Shown: positions 6,414 through 13,543 of the stretch, piece after piece
Position numbering within the stretch: the stretch's first letter is position 1
Layout of the letters: every line of letters starts with the position of its first letter
Origin: Clostridiales bacterium
GTDB lineage: Bacteria > Bacillota > Clostridia > Oscillospirales > Oscillospiraceae
NCBI GenBank assembly: GCA_004556205.1
Contig: SFIL01000031.1
Coordinates: 1 to 14,395, forward strand
Direction of reading: 5' to 3'
DNA length: 14,395 bases
Notes under the pieces: generated by a model
Database searches by the model: none
What the model was told of the DNA's origin: nothing
What the model saw: only the letters and a program-made list of their open reading frames with translations
Made by a program: the position numbers and the translations under genes

Positions 6414-7486
6414 GTTGTTTCACCGCTTTCACGGAGTTTTTCCGCCTGATCTGCGGCGATCAGCGCGCCGATGATCTCGTCGAGATCGCCGTTCATGACG
6501 GAGTCGATTTTATAAAGCGTCAGACCGATGCGGTGATCGGTCACGCGGCTCTGCGGGAAATTATAGGTGCGGATCTTCTCATTGCGCATACCGCTGCCGA
6601 CCTGACTGCGGCGCTGCCCCGAGTATTCCGACTCGATGCGCTCCTGCTCCATCTGATAGAGCTTGGAGGAGAGCATCATCATGCACTTTTCGCGGTTTTG
6701 GAACTGGCTGCGCTCCTCCTGACAGGAGACAACGATGCCCGTCGGCTTGTGGATCAGGCGCACGGCGGAGGAGGTCTTGTTGATGTGCTGTCCGCCTGCG
6801 CCGGAGGAGCGGTAAACCTGCATCTCAATATCTTCGGGACGGATATCGACATCCGCCTCCTCCATCTCGGGCAGGACGGCGACCGTCGCGGTGGAGGTAT
6901 GGACGCGTCCGCCTGACTCTGTTTCGGGAACACGCTGTACACGATGCACGCCCGATTCGAATTTCAGCCGTGAGTAAGCGCCCGCACCGCGAATTTCAAA
7001 ATCCGCCTCCTTCACGCCGCCAAGCTCCGTCTCGCTGTAGTTGAGCAGCTCGACCGACCAGCCTTTTGAGGCGGCATAGAGGTTGTACATTCGAAAGAGG
7101 CTGTGTGCAAACAGAGCGCTCTCCTCACCGCCGACACCGCCGCGAATTTCCATAATGACGCTCTTGTCGTCATTCGGGTCGTGCGGCAAGAGGAGAAGCT
7201 TCAATTCCTTCTCCAGCTCTTCCGATCGCTTTTTCGCGTCTGCGTATTCCTCCTGACAAAGCTCCTTCAGCTCCGCGTCCGACTGCCCGCTCATCAGTTC
7301 CAAGGCGTCCTGCATATCCTGCTTCGCGCGGAGATAGGCGCGGTACGCTGTGACGACCGGCTCCAGCTCCTTTTGCTCCTTGAGATAGGCGGCGGCGCGC
7401 TTCGGGTCGGCGTAAAAATCGGGCTGCTCCGCACGGGCGCACAGCTCAATATATTTTTCTTCCACAAGTTTCAGCTTATCCAGCAT
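6410..7486 (-). CDS. prfA: peptide chain release factor 1
   Basis: RF1 reads UAA and UAG stop codons in the ribosomal A site and triggers peptidyl-tRNA hydrolysis. The product has 358 residues, the normal size. A coiled N-terminal domain is followed by the core: MEIRGGVGGEESALFA (112-127), the codon-recognition PxT tripeptide as PET (187-189, in RVPETESGGRVHTS), and the catalytic GGQ loop SSGAGGQHINKTSS with GGQ at 231-233. The PxT motif marks it as RF1 rather than RF2 (SPF). GCGGAG precedes the ATG at a spacing of about 7 nt. It lies 27 nt after rlmA and overlaps tsaC by 4 nt. Confidence 0.97.
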   Translation of the reverse strand: MLDKLKLVEEKYIELCARAEQPDFYADPKRAAAYLKEQKELEPVVTAYRAYLRAKQDMQDALELMSGQSDAELKELCQEEYADAKKRSEELEKELKLLLLPHDPNDDKSVIMEIRGGVGGEESALFAHSLFRMYNLYAASKGWSVELLNYSETELGGVKEADFEIRGAGAYSRLKFESGVHRVQRVPETESGGRVHTSTATVAVLPEMEEADVDIRPEDIEMQVYRSSGAGGQHINKTSSAVRLIHKPTGIVVSCQEERSQFQNREKCMMMLSSKLYQMEQERIESEYSGQRRSQVGSGMRNEKIRTYNFPQSRVTDHRIGLTLYKIDSVMNGDLDEIIGALIAADQAEKLRESGETT

Positions 7487-7513
7487 GGTATTCTCCGCTT
7501 CAATAAATTCAAA

Positions 7514-8338
7514 TTATTCTAACAGATTTTCCCGAGATTGTCTACCGTATACATTAAAAACTACCTCGGCGGTATCGGTCAGTGTGTCGGTCTGTGCCAA
7601 ACGCGCCGCGCCCTCTTTCGAGATGCGCCAGACATGCGGCGTCATATAGAGCAGGTTATGCACCGTTTTCGCGTCGGAGAGGGTAAAGGAGAAACGGAGC
7701 GTTTCCGAATGCAGCAGCGAAAAATGCGGGAGTGCCTGATGCAAATGCTTCTCTTTCTCCAATAATTCGGGATAAATGATCTGCTTTAGACCGAGCAGAT
7801 GCTTTTCTCCCGCGAGTACCTGCACGAAAATGCCGCTCTCCTGCAAAACGCGGGCAAATTCCTCCGCCGCCGTCAGGGCGAACATGGAAAGCACGCAGTC
7901 AAAGCTGCCGCCCGAAAACGGAAGATGGGCTGCAGTGGCGGTCAGAAAATGTGCGCCCTTGTCACGCGCAGCGGCATAGCGCACGGCTTCCTTGGATATA
8001 TCAATGCCCCAACGGTCGGGGATATTTGTGAGCTTGCCGAGATAATAACCCTCGCCGCAGCCTGCGTCCAAAACATTCTGCGCGTCAGGCGCAAATTTCC
8101 GGAGCAATTCTTGCAGCTTGTTTGCAATCGGGGCGTAATAGCCCGCGTCCAAAAACTCCCGCCGCGCCACGACCATCTCGCGCGTGTCGCCGGGGTGGAG
8201 GGAATGCTTGCGGCCTACGGTCAGAAGGTTTACATAACCCTGCCGTGCAACATCAAAGCTGTGTCCGGCTTCACACTGCCAAACAGCCTTGCCGCATTGC
8301 AGCGGGCTGCCGCAGACGGGACAAAGCGGAGCGATCAT
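7514..8338 (-). CDS. rlmA: 23S rRNA (guanine-N1)-methyltransferase, RlmA family
   Basis: A SAM-dependent methyltransferase of the RrmA/RlmA family, which methylates N1 of a guanine in helix 35 of 23S rRNA (G745 in the Gram-negative RlmAI type, G748 in the RlmAII/TlrB type). The 274 residues begin with a zinc ribbon formed by C6, C9, C22 and H26 (CPVCGSPL and QCEAGHSF). The family-typical GYVNLL then precedes the Rossmann methyltransferase motif NVLDAGCGEGYY (88-99), and GIDISKEAVRYAA provides the acidic SAM ligand. Which guanine is modified cannot be read off; a Gram-positive host would favour G748. AAAGGA lies about 8 nt before the ATG. It is the first gene of the minus-strand operon with prfA. 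Confidence 0.9.
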   Translation of the reverse strand: MIAPLCPVCGSPLQCGKAVWQCEAGHSFDVARQGYVNLLTVGRKHSLHPGDTREMVVARREFLDAGYYAPIANKLQELLRKFAPDAQNVLDAGCGEGYYLGKLTNIPDRWGIDISKEAVRYAAARDKGAHFLTATAAHLPFSGGSFDCVLSMFALTAAEEFARVLQESGIFVQVLAGEKHLLGLKQIIYPELLEKEKHLHQALPHFSLLHSETLRFSFTLSDAKTVHNLLYMTPHVWRISKEGAARLAQTDTLTDTAEVVFNVYGRQSRENLLE

Positions 8339-8411
8339 AGGCGATTCCTTTCTTTTCCTGTGCCCGAAAACGCGGAGACGGGCATACTATTGCGTGAGGG
8401 GTGGGAAATCC
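8339..8411. promoter_or_regulatory. divergent intergenic region rlmA / polysaccharide deacetylase
   Basis: These 73 bp must hold the start signals for both rlmA (minus) and the deacetylase (plus). An inverted repeat TGCCCG (8361-8366) with CGGGCA (8379-8384) is followed by ATACTAT, which offers a -10-like TACTAT on the plus strand (8385-8390) and TAGTAT on the minus strand. I find no convincing -35 for either direction, so specific promoter calls are not justified. Confidence 0.35.
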
Positions 8412-9236
8412 ATGAGACGAATGATCTGCGCGGCAGTGCTGTGCTGCTTCTTGACGCTGCCGAGTTTCGCGGCGGACACGCCGAAGTATTTGGCGCTGAC
8501 CTTTGACGACGGTCCCTCGGGGCGTTTTACATCGCGGCTGCTCGACGGACTTGTCGAGCGGGAGGTACATGCTACCTTTTTCCTCTGCGGCTATCGGATT
8601 GAGCAGTATCCCGAGCTGACCGCGCGAATCGCGCAGGAGGGGCACGAGATCGGGACGCACGGCTATGCGCACAAGTTCTTCAATTCGCTCTCGGCGGAAG
8701 GCGTTTGCTGCGATCTTTCAAAGGCACAGCGCTGCATTGAGGAGACGACCGGCGTTCAGCCGACGCTCCTGCGCCCACCCGGCGGAATCTATGATACGAA
8801 GGTCTTGCGGCAAACTGTCTGCGCCAAACTGCCTGTCGTGCTGTGGTCGGTCGATCCCGAGGACTGGCGGCGGACGGACAGCGATGCGGTCGCGTCGCAT
8901 ATCATCCGCAAGGCAGAAAACGGCGATATCATTCTGATGCATGATATGTCTGACTCGAGCGTGGACGCGGCGCTTCGGGTGATCGACGAGCTAACTGCGC
9001 AGGGCTTCCGCTTTGTCACCGTCTCGGAGCTTGCGTCACTTGCCGGCTCGACGATGCAGGGGGGAGAGGCGTATTATCGCTTTTCATTTGAAAAGAACGA
9101 CTCAATTTCCGAGCGCGAGGCGGAGACGGAGCCTTGCACGAACCCCGCTTTTCCACCGCCTCGCCCCTGCAAAGCGGCGTTCATTGCGCGGCAGAATTCC
9201 CGCAGGTCGTCCTGCTGTGTGCCGATGGCGTATTGA
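8412..9236 (+). CDS. secreted polysaccharide deacetylase (NodB homology, CE4)
   Basis: A metal-dependent de-N-acetylase, probably acting on peptidoglycan or another cell-surface glycan. The ATG at 8412 gives a signal peptide (MRRMICAAVLCCFLTLPSFA, cleavage probably before ADT); longer in-frame starts upstream would bury it. NodB motifs are in order: TFDDGPS (D32/D33), THGYAH (metal ligands H83 and H87, with Gly where Ser or Thr is usual), RPPGG (R121), DPEDW (148-152) and ILMHD (H177). The catalytic fold ends near residue 222 (GGEAYYRF). The last 53 residues, Pro/Arg/Cys-rich with no recognisable domain, are encoded antisense to the 3' end of alaX. They look like a read-through extension, not a conserved tail. 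Sporulation-type PdaA/PdaB relatives are possible equivalents. Confidence 0.85.
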   Translation: MRRMICAAVLCCFLTLPSFAADTPKYLALTFDDGPSGRFTSRLLDGLVEREVHATFFLCGYRIEQYPELTARIAQEGHEIGTHGYAHKFFNSLSAEGVCCDLSKAQRCIEETTGVQPTLLRPPGGIYDTKVLRQTVCAKLPVVLWSVDPEDWRRTDSDAVASHIIRKAENGDIILMHDMSDSSVDAALRVIDELTAQGFRFVTVSELASLAGSTMQGGEAYYRFSFEKNDSISEREAETEPCTNPAFPPPRPCKAAFIARQNSRRSSCCVPMAY

Positions 9237-10228
9237 TATGCGCCGTCCTCTCCGGCAAATACCGCACAGCGTCCGCCGCAGACAGCTAAAACTGCGTCTG
9301 CAAGGCGGCGCACGGAGGCGCTTTGCATCGGCGCTTCAAAGAGCAGCACATCGCCCTTGCCCGCAAACGCTTCGGCTTTTTGCGAAAACAGCTCGTTTTC
9401 CAGCTGTGTGATGCGGTACTGTGCCGCGCCAAGCTCCTCCTTCTGCCTCGCGGCAGCCGCAGCAGTTTGCAGCGGCTTCGCGGAAAGAAGCGCGGAGATT
9501 TCACGGTTTTGGTCATAGACGGCGCTCAAATAGGCAAGCGCCTGCCTGCCGCAGAGCAGCTCGATACGCGAGCCTGCATGGAAACGCGTGACGGAAAGCA
9601 GTTTGACAAGCCCGATCTCTCCTGTCCGCGCGACGTGCAGCCCGCAGCAGGCGCAGGTGTCAAGGTCGGGGAAGCGGACGATGCGCACAGCGCCGGTCAG
9701 CGCCTTTTTGCTGCGGTAGGGCAGGACGGCGAGAGTGTCCGCGTCAGGGTAGAATATCTCTGTTTCGATGTTTTTCCAAATCGCCTCATTTGCGGCAAGC
9801 TCGATCTCTTTTAACTCCTGCGGGGTAATCTCGCCCGTGTAGTCGATGGTGATTGCCTCGCTGCCCATGTGGAAGCCGACGTTATCATACCCGAAACGGC
9901 TGTGAATGATGCCTGAGACGATGTGCTCCCCCGAATGCTGCTGCATGAGAGCGAAGCGGCGAGCCCAATCAATTTTGCAGGAAACCGTCTCGCCCACGGC
10001 AAGCGGCTTGTCGCAGAGATGCAAAATTTCGTCGCCTGCCTCGCTGACATCGAGGACTCGCGCGGAACCGATCTTGCCGAGGTCGCAGGGCTGTCCGCCG
10101 CCCGTCGGATAGAAGATCGTACGGTCGAGCGTGACGCGCCAACCGCCCTTTGCCGCCTCGCACGTGAGCACCTGCGCCTCAGCTTCGGTCTGATATTGGT
10201 TTACATAATACAATTTTTCGACCGCCAT
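9074..10228 (-). CDS. alanyl-tRNA editing protein (AlaX, long form with DHHA1)
   Basis: A free-standing trans-editing enzyme related to the AlaRS editing domain; this family hydrolyses Ser-tRNA-Ala (and in some members Gly-tRNA-Ala). Length is 384 residues. An AlaRS-like N-terminal barrel (LDRTIFYPTGGGQPCDLG, 34-51) is followed by the zinc and catalytic motifs HSGEH (98-102) and CCGLHVARTGEIG (194-206). A coiled segment (about 240-290, ITQLENELFSQKAEAF) leads into a C-terminal DHHA1 domain ending GRGGGKAGFVQGS, so this gene keeps its natural end. It lacks the AlaRS catalytic core. The start has GCGGAGG about 8 nt upstream and a near-consensus promoter at 10258-10286. Its 3' end overlaps the convergent deacetylase by 163 nt. 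Confidence 0.92.
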   Translation of the reverse strand: MAVEKLYYVNQYQTEAEAQVLTCEAAKGGWRVTLDRTIFYPTGGGQPCDLGKIGSARVLDVSEAGDEILHLCDKPLAVGETVSCKIDWARRFALMQQHSGEHIVSGIIHSRFGYDNVGFHMGSEAITIDYTGEITPQELKEIELAANEAIWKNIETEIFYPDADTLAVLPYRSKKALTGAVRIVRFPDLDTCACCGLHVARTGEIGLVKLLSVTRFHAGSRIELLCGRQALAYLSAVYDQNREISALLSAKPLQTAAAAARQKEELGAAQYRITQLENELFSQKAEAFAGKGDVLLFEAPMQSASVRRLADAVLAVCGGRCAVFAGEDGAYQYAIGTQQDDLREFCRAMNAALQGRGGGKAGFVQGSVSASRSEIESFFSNEKR

Positions 10229-10257
10229 AACGTATCCTCCGCTGATATTTTTACAAT

Positions 10258-10286
10258 ATTATACCACAGCTTTTCAAATGCTTCAA
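10258..10286 (-). promoter_or_regulatory. sigma-A promoter of alaX
   Basis: The minus strand shows TTGAAG (10281-10286), a 17-nt spacer, then a perfect TATAAT (10258-10263). Transcription would start near 10251, giving a leader of about 22 nt that contains the Shine-Dalgarno GGAGG. The -35 hexamer lies inside the palindrome ATGCTTCAAGCAT (10278-10290), a possible operator. Confidence 0.75.
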
Positions 10287-10290
10287 GCAT
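10278..10290. promoter_or_regulatory. possible operator palindrome between alaX and dapA
   Basis: ATGCTTCAAGCAT has two 6-bp arms around one central base and covers the alaX -35 box, 24 bp upstream of the dapA -35 candidate. The position suits a repressor site, but no regulator gene is nearby and the site is short enough to arise by chance. Confidence 0.25.
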
Positions 10291-10314
10291 CGGTGCGGCG
10301 TGCACGAAAAAACC

Positions 10315-10343
10315 TTGCAATTCGCGCCGAAAAATGCTATTCT
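10315..10343 (+). promoter_or_regulatory. candidate promoter of dapA-dapB
   Basis: TTGCAA (10315-10320) is separated by 17 nt from TATTCT (10338-10343), a 4-of-6 match to the -10 consensus. It would give a leader of about 65-70 nt before dapA. I see no lysine riboswitch; the leader is far too short for one. Confidence 0.5.
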
Positions 10344-10416
10344 TTATACGGAAGACTGGGACGCGGCTGAAATATGGGCTGCGCCGAAGAAAACACGGAT
10401 CGGAGGTACTTCTGTT

Positions 10417-11316
10417 ATGAAAAAAATTACCGGCTCCATCGTGGCACTGGTTACGCCCTTCAACAAGGACGGCTCTGCCGATTATGGCAGACTGAAGGAA
10501 CTGGCGGATTGGCACATCGAGAATAAGACCGATGCAATCTTGGTGCTCGGTACGACGGGTGAGACAGCCTCGACCTCTTTAGAGGAAGATATTAAAACTA
10601 TGGAATGTGTCCTTCAGCATGTGAACGGGCGCATCCCTGTGATTGCGGGCAGCGGCTCGAACTCCAGCGAGATGCAGAAGCATAAGAGCGTGATATATTC
10701 CCAAATGGGTGCCGACGCCCTGCTGTGCATCAGCCCTTACTATGTCAAGACCAACGAGGAGGGTATGTACCGCCACTTTATGATGTCGGCGGATGCGGCT
10801 TCCTCTCCGATCATCCTTTATAATGTTCCCGGGCGCACGGGCTGCAAGATCTCTCCCGAGGTCGTGCGCCGCCTTTCTACCCATCCGAATGTGATGGGAA
10901 TCAAGGAGGCAAGCGGCGATATGTCCTACGCGATGAAGATTGCCCGCTACTTAAGCGACGATTTCGTGATGTACTGCGGCAACGATGATATTACCGTACC
11001 GCTGCTGTCCGTGGGTGCATCTGGCGTGATCTCCGTCTGGGCGAACATCATGCCGCGCGAGGTGCATGATATGGTTACCGATTATTTAGAGGGACGGCAC
11101 GAGAAGGCAATCCAAACGCAGCTTCGTTACCTCGATCTCATCAACGCCCTGTTCATGGAGGTCAACCCGATCCCCGTCAAGGAAGCAATGAATCTGATGG
11201 GACTCAAGGCGGGCGCGTTCCGCATGCCGATGTACCCGATGGCACCGGAGAACCGCGCAAAGCTGGCAAAGATCATGCGCGAAGCGGGACTTCCCGTGCA
11301 GGAGGACGTAGAATGA
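10417..11316 (+). CDS. dapA: 4-hydroxy-tetrahydrodipicolinate synthase
   Basis: DapA condenses pyruvate with aspartate semialdehyde, the first committed step to diaminopimelate and lysine. It is a 299-residue TIM barrel of usual length. Key sites are GTTGET (45-50, active-site Thr pair), SPYY (106-109), YNVPGRTG (135-142, catalytic Tyr and substrate-binding Arg) and GIKEASGD with the Schiff-base lysine K163. The ATG at 10417 is chosen over an upstream in-frame ATG at 10300 because it starts MKKITGSIVALVTPF, the normal N-terminus, and follows CGGAGG with an 11-nt spacing. It is divergent from alaX and overlaps dapB by ATGA. Confidence 0.97.
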   Translation: MKKITGSIVALVTPFNKDGSADYGRLKELADWHIENKTDAILVLGTTGETASTSLEEDIKTMECVLQHVNGRIPVIAGSGSNSSEMQKHKSVIYSQMGADALLCISPYYVKTNEEGMYRHFMMSADAASSPIILYNVPGRTGCKISPEVVRRLSTHPNVMGIKEASGDMSYAMKIARYLSDDFVMYCGNDDITVPLLSVGASGVISVWANIMPREVHDMVTDYLEGRHEKAIQTQLRYLDLINALFMEVNPIPVKEAMNLMGLKAGAFRMPMYPMAPENRAKLAKIMREAGLPVQEDVE

Positions 11317-12020
11317 AGCTTTTTTTGAGCGGCTACGGCAAAATGGGCCACATGGTCGAGGCGTTGGCGCTGGAAAAGGGCTGGCAGATCGTCGGGCATG
11401 CGGACATCGACTGCGTAGAAAACTATGAAACCGCACCGCAGGCGGATGTCTGCGTGGACTTTTCGGGTGTCGGTGCACTGCCGCACCTGCTTGCCTATGT
11501 GAAGCGGACGGGCACACCCCTTGTCAGCGGTACGACTGGGTTGACCGAGCCGGATTTTGCCGCTCTGCGCGAGGTGTCCGAGACAGTTCCCGTCATTTGG
11601 GCGGCGAATTATTCTACGGGCGTGGCGGTTATGCGCAAGATGCTCCGCGAGTATGCACAGGTGCTTGCAGACTGGGACAAGGAAATCGTCGAGCTTCACC
11701 ACAATCAAAAGGTCGATGCGCCGAGCGGCACGGCGAAGCTGCTGCTGCAGGCGCTGGATCCCGATGGCGTGGCGCTTGTCGTGCATGGCAGAGAGGGACT
11801 CTGCGGCAAGCGGAAGAAGGAGGAGATCGGCGTCTTCTCCTTGCGCGGCGGCACGGTCGCGGGGGAGCATACGGTCAGCTTCTTCGGCGAGGACGAGATT
11901 TTGGAGATTACGCATAAGGCGTCGAGCCGCAAAATTTTCGCTGCCGGTGCCCTGCGCGCAGCGGAAGCGCTCTCCCCAAAGCCTGCCGGCTGGTATTCCC
12001 TCGAAGAACTGCTGTTTTAA
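11313..12020 (+). CDS. dapB: 4-hydroxy-tetrahydrodipicolinate reductase, short form
   Basis: DapB reduces the DapA product with NAD(P)H to tetrahydrodipicolinate. At 235 residues it is about 30 shorter than the B. subtilis or E. coli enzyme. The difference lies in the N-terminal Rossmann domain, where SGYGKMGHMVEAL (6-18) is followed quickly by VCVDFSG (46-52). The nucleotide site GYGKMG, the SGTTG loop (72-76), the catalytic ELHHNQKVDAPSGTA (127-141, with His pair and Lys) and RGGTVAGEHTV are intact, so the enzyme should work. The shape recalls the compact form seen in Bacteroidetes and some Clostridia (remembered). The ATG overlaps the dapA stop by 4 nt, implying coupled translation. Confidence 0.95.
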   Translation: MKLFLSGYGKMGHMVEALALEKGWQIVGHADIDCVENYETAPQADVCVDFSGVGALPHLLAYVKRTGTPLVSGTTGLTEPDFAALREVSETVPVIWAANYSTGVAVMRKMLREYAQVLADWDKEIVELHHNQKVDAPSGTAKLLLQALDPDGVALVVHGREGLCGKRKKEEIGVFSLRGGTVAGEHTVSFFGEDEILEITHKASSRKIFAAGALRAAEALSPKPAGWYSLEELLF

Positions 12021-12041
12021 TCGCGCATTGCATGGATGCGG

Positions 12042-12113
12042 CGTAGGGGCGGCTATCAGCCGCCCGCAAATGACGCAGCTGCTTCCAAAGGGCGGCTGAT
12101 AGCCACCCCTACG
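12042..12113. repeat. nested palindromic repeat (REP/MITE-like, GTAGGGGCGGC type)
   Basis: A 24-nt arm (12042-12065, starting CGTAGGGGCGGC) is repeated inverted at 12090-12113 with a single mismatch, around a 24-nt centre. Each arm is itself nearly palindromic (GGGCGGCTATCAGCCGCCC), so it can fold as two small hairpins or one long one. No T tract follows, making it a poor intrinsic terminator. Such elements are familiar as dispersed repeats in Clostridia genomes, by recollection. It fills most of the 148-bp dapB-hisS gap; I find nothing else convincing there. Confidence 0.75.
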
Positions 12114-12168
12114 ATTTCACATGAGACCTGTTGCGCTACATGTATTTTACACATATGAGAGGAACATT

Positions 12169-13527
12169 ATGGAAAAACTGAAACCGCGCACGCTGTCGGG
12201 CTTTATGGAGCTGCTGCCCGCGCCGCAGACTCAAATGGAGCGGATGATGGCAATTTTGCGCGAAACCTACGAGCTTTACGGCTTCACGCCGCTCGATACA
12301 CCGCTTTTGGAGTCGGCGGAGATTCTTTTGGCAAAGGGCGGCGGCGAGACGGAAAAGCAGATTTACCGTTTCCAAAAGGGCGACAGCGACCTTGCCCTGC
12401 GCTTTGACCTGACCGTCCCGCTGGCGAAATATGTTGCCCTGCACGCGGGAGAACTGAGTTTCCCCTTCCGCCGCTATCAGATCGGCAAGGTCTATCGCGG
12501 CGAACGGGCGCAGAGAGGCCGCTTCCGCGAGTTTTATCAGGCGGATATCGACATCATCGGCGACGGCAAGCTTGACATTCTCAACGAAGCGGAGATCCCG
12601 TCCATCATCTATACGATTTTCCGCCGATTGGGGCTGACACGCTTTGTTATCCGCGTGAATAACCGCAAGCTCTTAAACGGCTTTTACGCCCTGCTCGGTC
12701 TGACGGAAAAGTCGAGCGACATTATGCGCACGGTGGATAAGCTCGACAAGATCGGCGCTGACAAGGTGCGCGTCATTTTGCTTGAGGACTGCGGCTTGAC
12801 ACAGGAGCAGGCGGACGAAATTCTGCGCTTCATTGCCATCAAAGGCACGAATGCCGAGGTGCTGCAAAAACTTGCCGACTGGCAGGGAAAGAACGAGTTG
12901 TTCGATCTCGGACTCTCCGAATTGACTGCCGTCGTAAAGTATTTGGGTGCCTTCGGTGTGCCGGAGGAGAATTTTGCCGTCGATCTGACCATTGCGCGCG
13001 GCTTGGACTATTACACCGGCACGGTCTATGAGACGACGCTCCTTGACCATCCCGAGATCGGCTCGGTCTGCTCCGGCGGGCGCTATGACAGCCTTGCGGA
13101 GTATTATACCGACCGTCAGCTCCCGGGCGTGGGTATCTCCATCGGTCTGACCCGCCTGTTTTATGTCCTTGGGGAGCAGGGAATGCTCAATCCCAACCTG
13201 CCGACCGCGCCTGCAGACTGTCTGCTGCTGCCGATGACGGAGGATGTCTCCGCTGCTGTGCGCCTTGCGACCGAGCTGCGCAAGGCGGGCATCCGCACGC
13301 AGATCTATTCCGAGCAGAAGAAATTCAAAGCGAAAATGTCTTACGCGGACAAGCTCGGCATACCCTATGTTGTCTTCTTGGGCGAGGACGAGATCGCGCA
13401 GGGTGTCTGCTCGGTCAAAAACCTGCGCACGGGCGAACAGGTCAGCCTGCCTGCCGCAGACGCGGCAAAGCTGATTCATGACGGAATCTCCGCGATGTCT
13501 GACGACACCGTAATCATAGAAAAATAA
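12169..13527 (+). CDS. hisS: histidine--tRNA ligase (HisRS), long form
   Basis: A class IIa synthetase charging tRNA-His. It has 452 residues, somewhat longer than the usual bacterial 420-430. The catalytic core shows RYQIGKVYRGERAQRGRFRE (motif 2, about 102-121), the HisA motif ARGLDYYTGTVYE (276-288), CSGGRYDSLAEYY (301-313) and motif 3 GVGISIGLTRL (320-330). The insertion NNRKLLNGFYALLGL to VDKLDKIG resembles the archaeal/eukaryotic style of HisRS. A C-terminal HGTP anticodon-binding domain (about 340-445) follows. I chose the ATG at 12169, preceded by GAGAGGAACATT, over an in-frame ATG at 12121 that adds an unconserved leader. No good promoter lies directly upstream. aspS begins 16 nt after its stop. 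Confidence 0.96.
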   Translation: MEKLKPRTLSGFMELLPAPQTQMERMMAILRETYELYGFTPLDTPLLESAEILLAKGGGETEKQIYRFQKGDSDLALRFDLTVPLAKYVALHAGELSFPFRRYQIGKVYRGERAQRGRFREFYQADIDIIGDGKLDILNEAEIPSIIYTIFRRLGLTRFVIRVNNRKLLNGFYALLGLTEKSSDIMRTVDKLDKIGADKVRVILLEDCGLTQEQADEILRFIAIKGTNAEVLQKLADWQGKNELFDLGLSELTAVVKYLGAFGVPEENFAVDLTIARGLDYYTGTVYETTLLDHPEIGSVCSGGRYDSLAEYYTDRQLPGVGISIGLTRLFYVLGEQGMLNPNLPTAPADCLLLPMTEDVSAAVRLATELRKAGIRTQIYSEQKKFKAKMSYADKLGIPYVVFLGEDEIAQGVCSVKNLRTGEQVSLPAADAAKLIHDGISAMSDDTVIIEK

Positions 13528-13543
13528 ACTGGGGGAAAGAACC

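Noticed and set aside
11127..11915. 262-codon minus-strand frame across dapA/dapB
   Set aside because: Spans the junction of two confirmed genes on the other strand, has no RBS and has low-complexity composition.
12131..12159. TTGCGC-17-TATGAG promoter candidate for hisS
   Set aside because: The -10 overlaps the hisS Shine-Dalgarno, so a transcript from it would lack the ribosome site that precedes the ATG.
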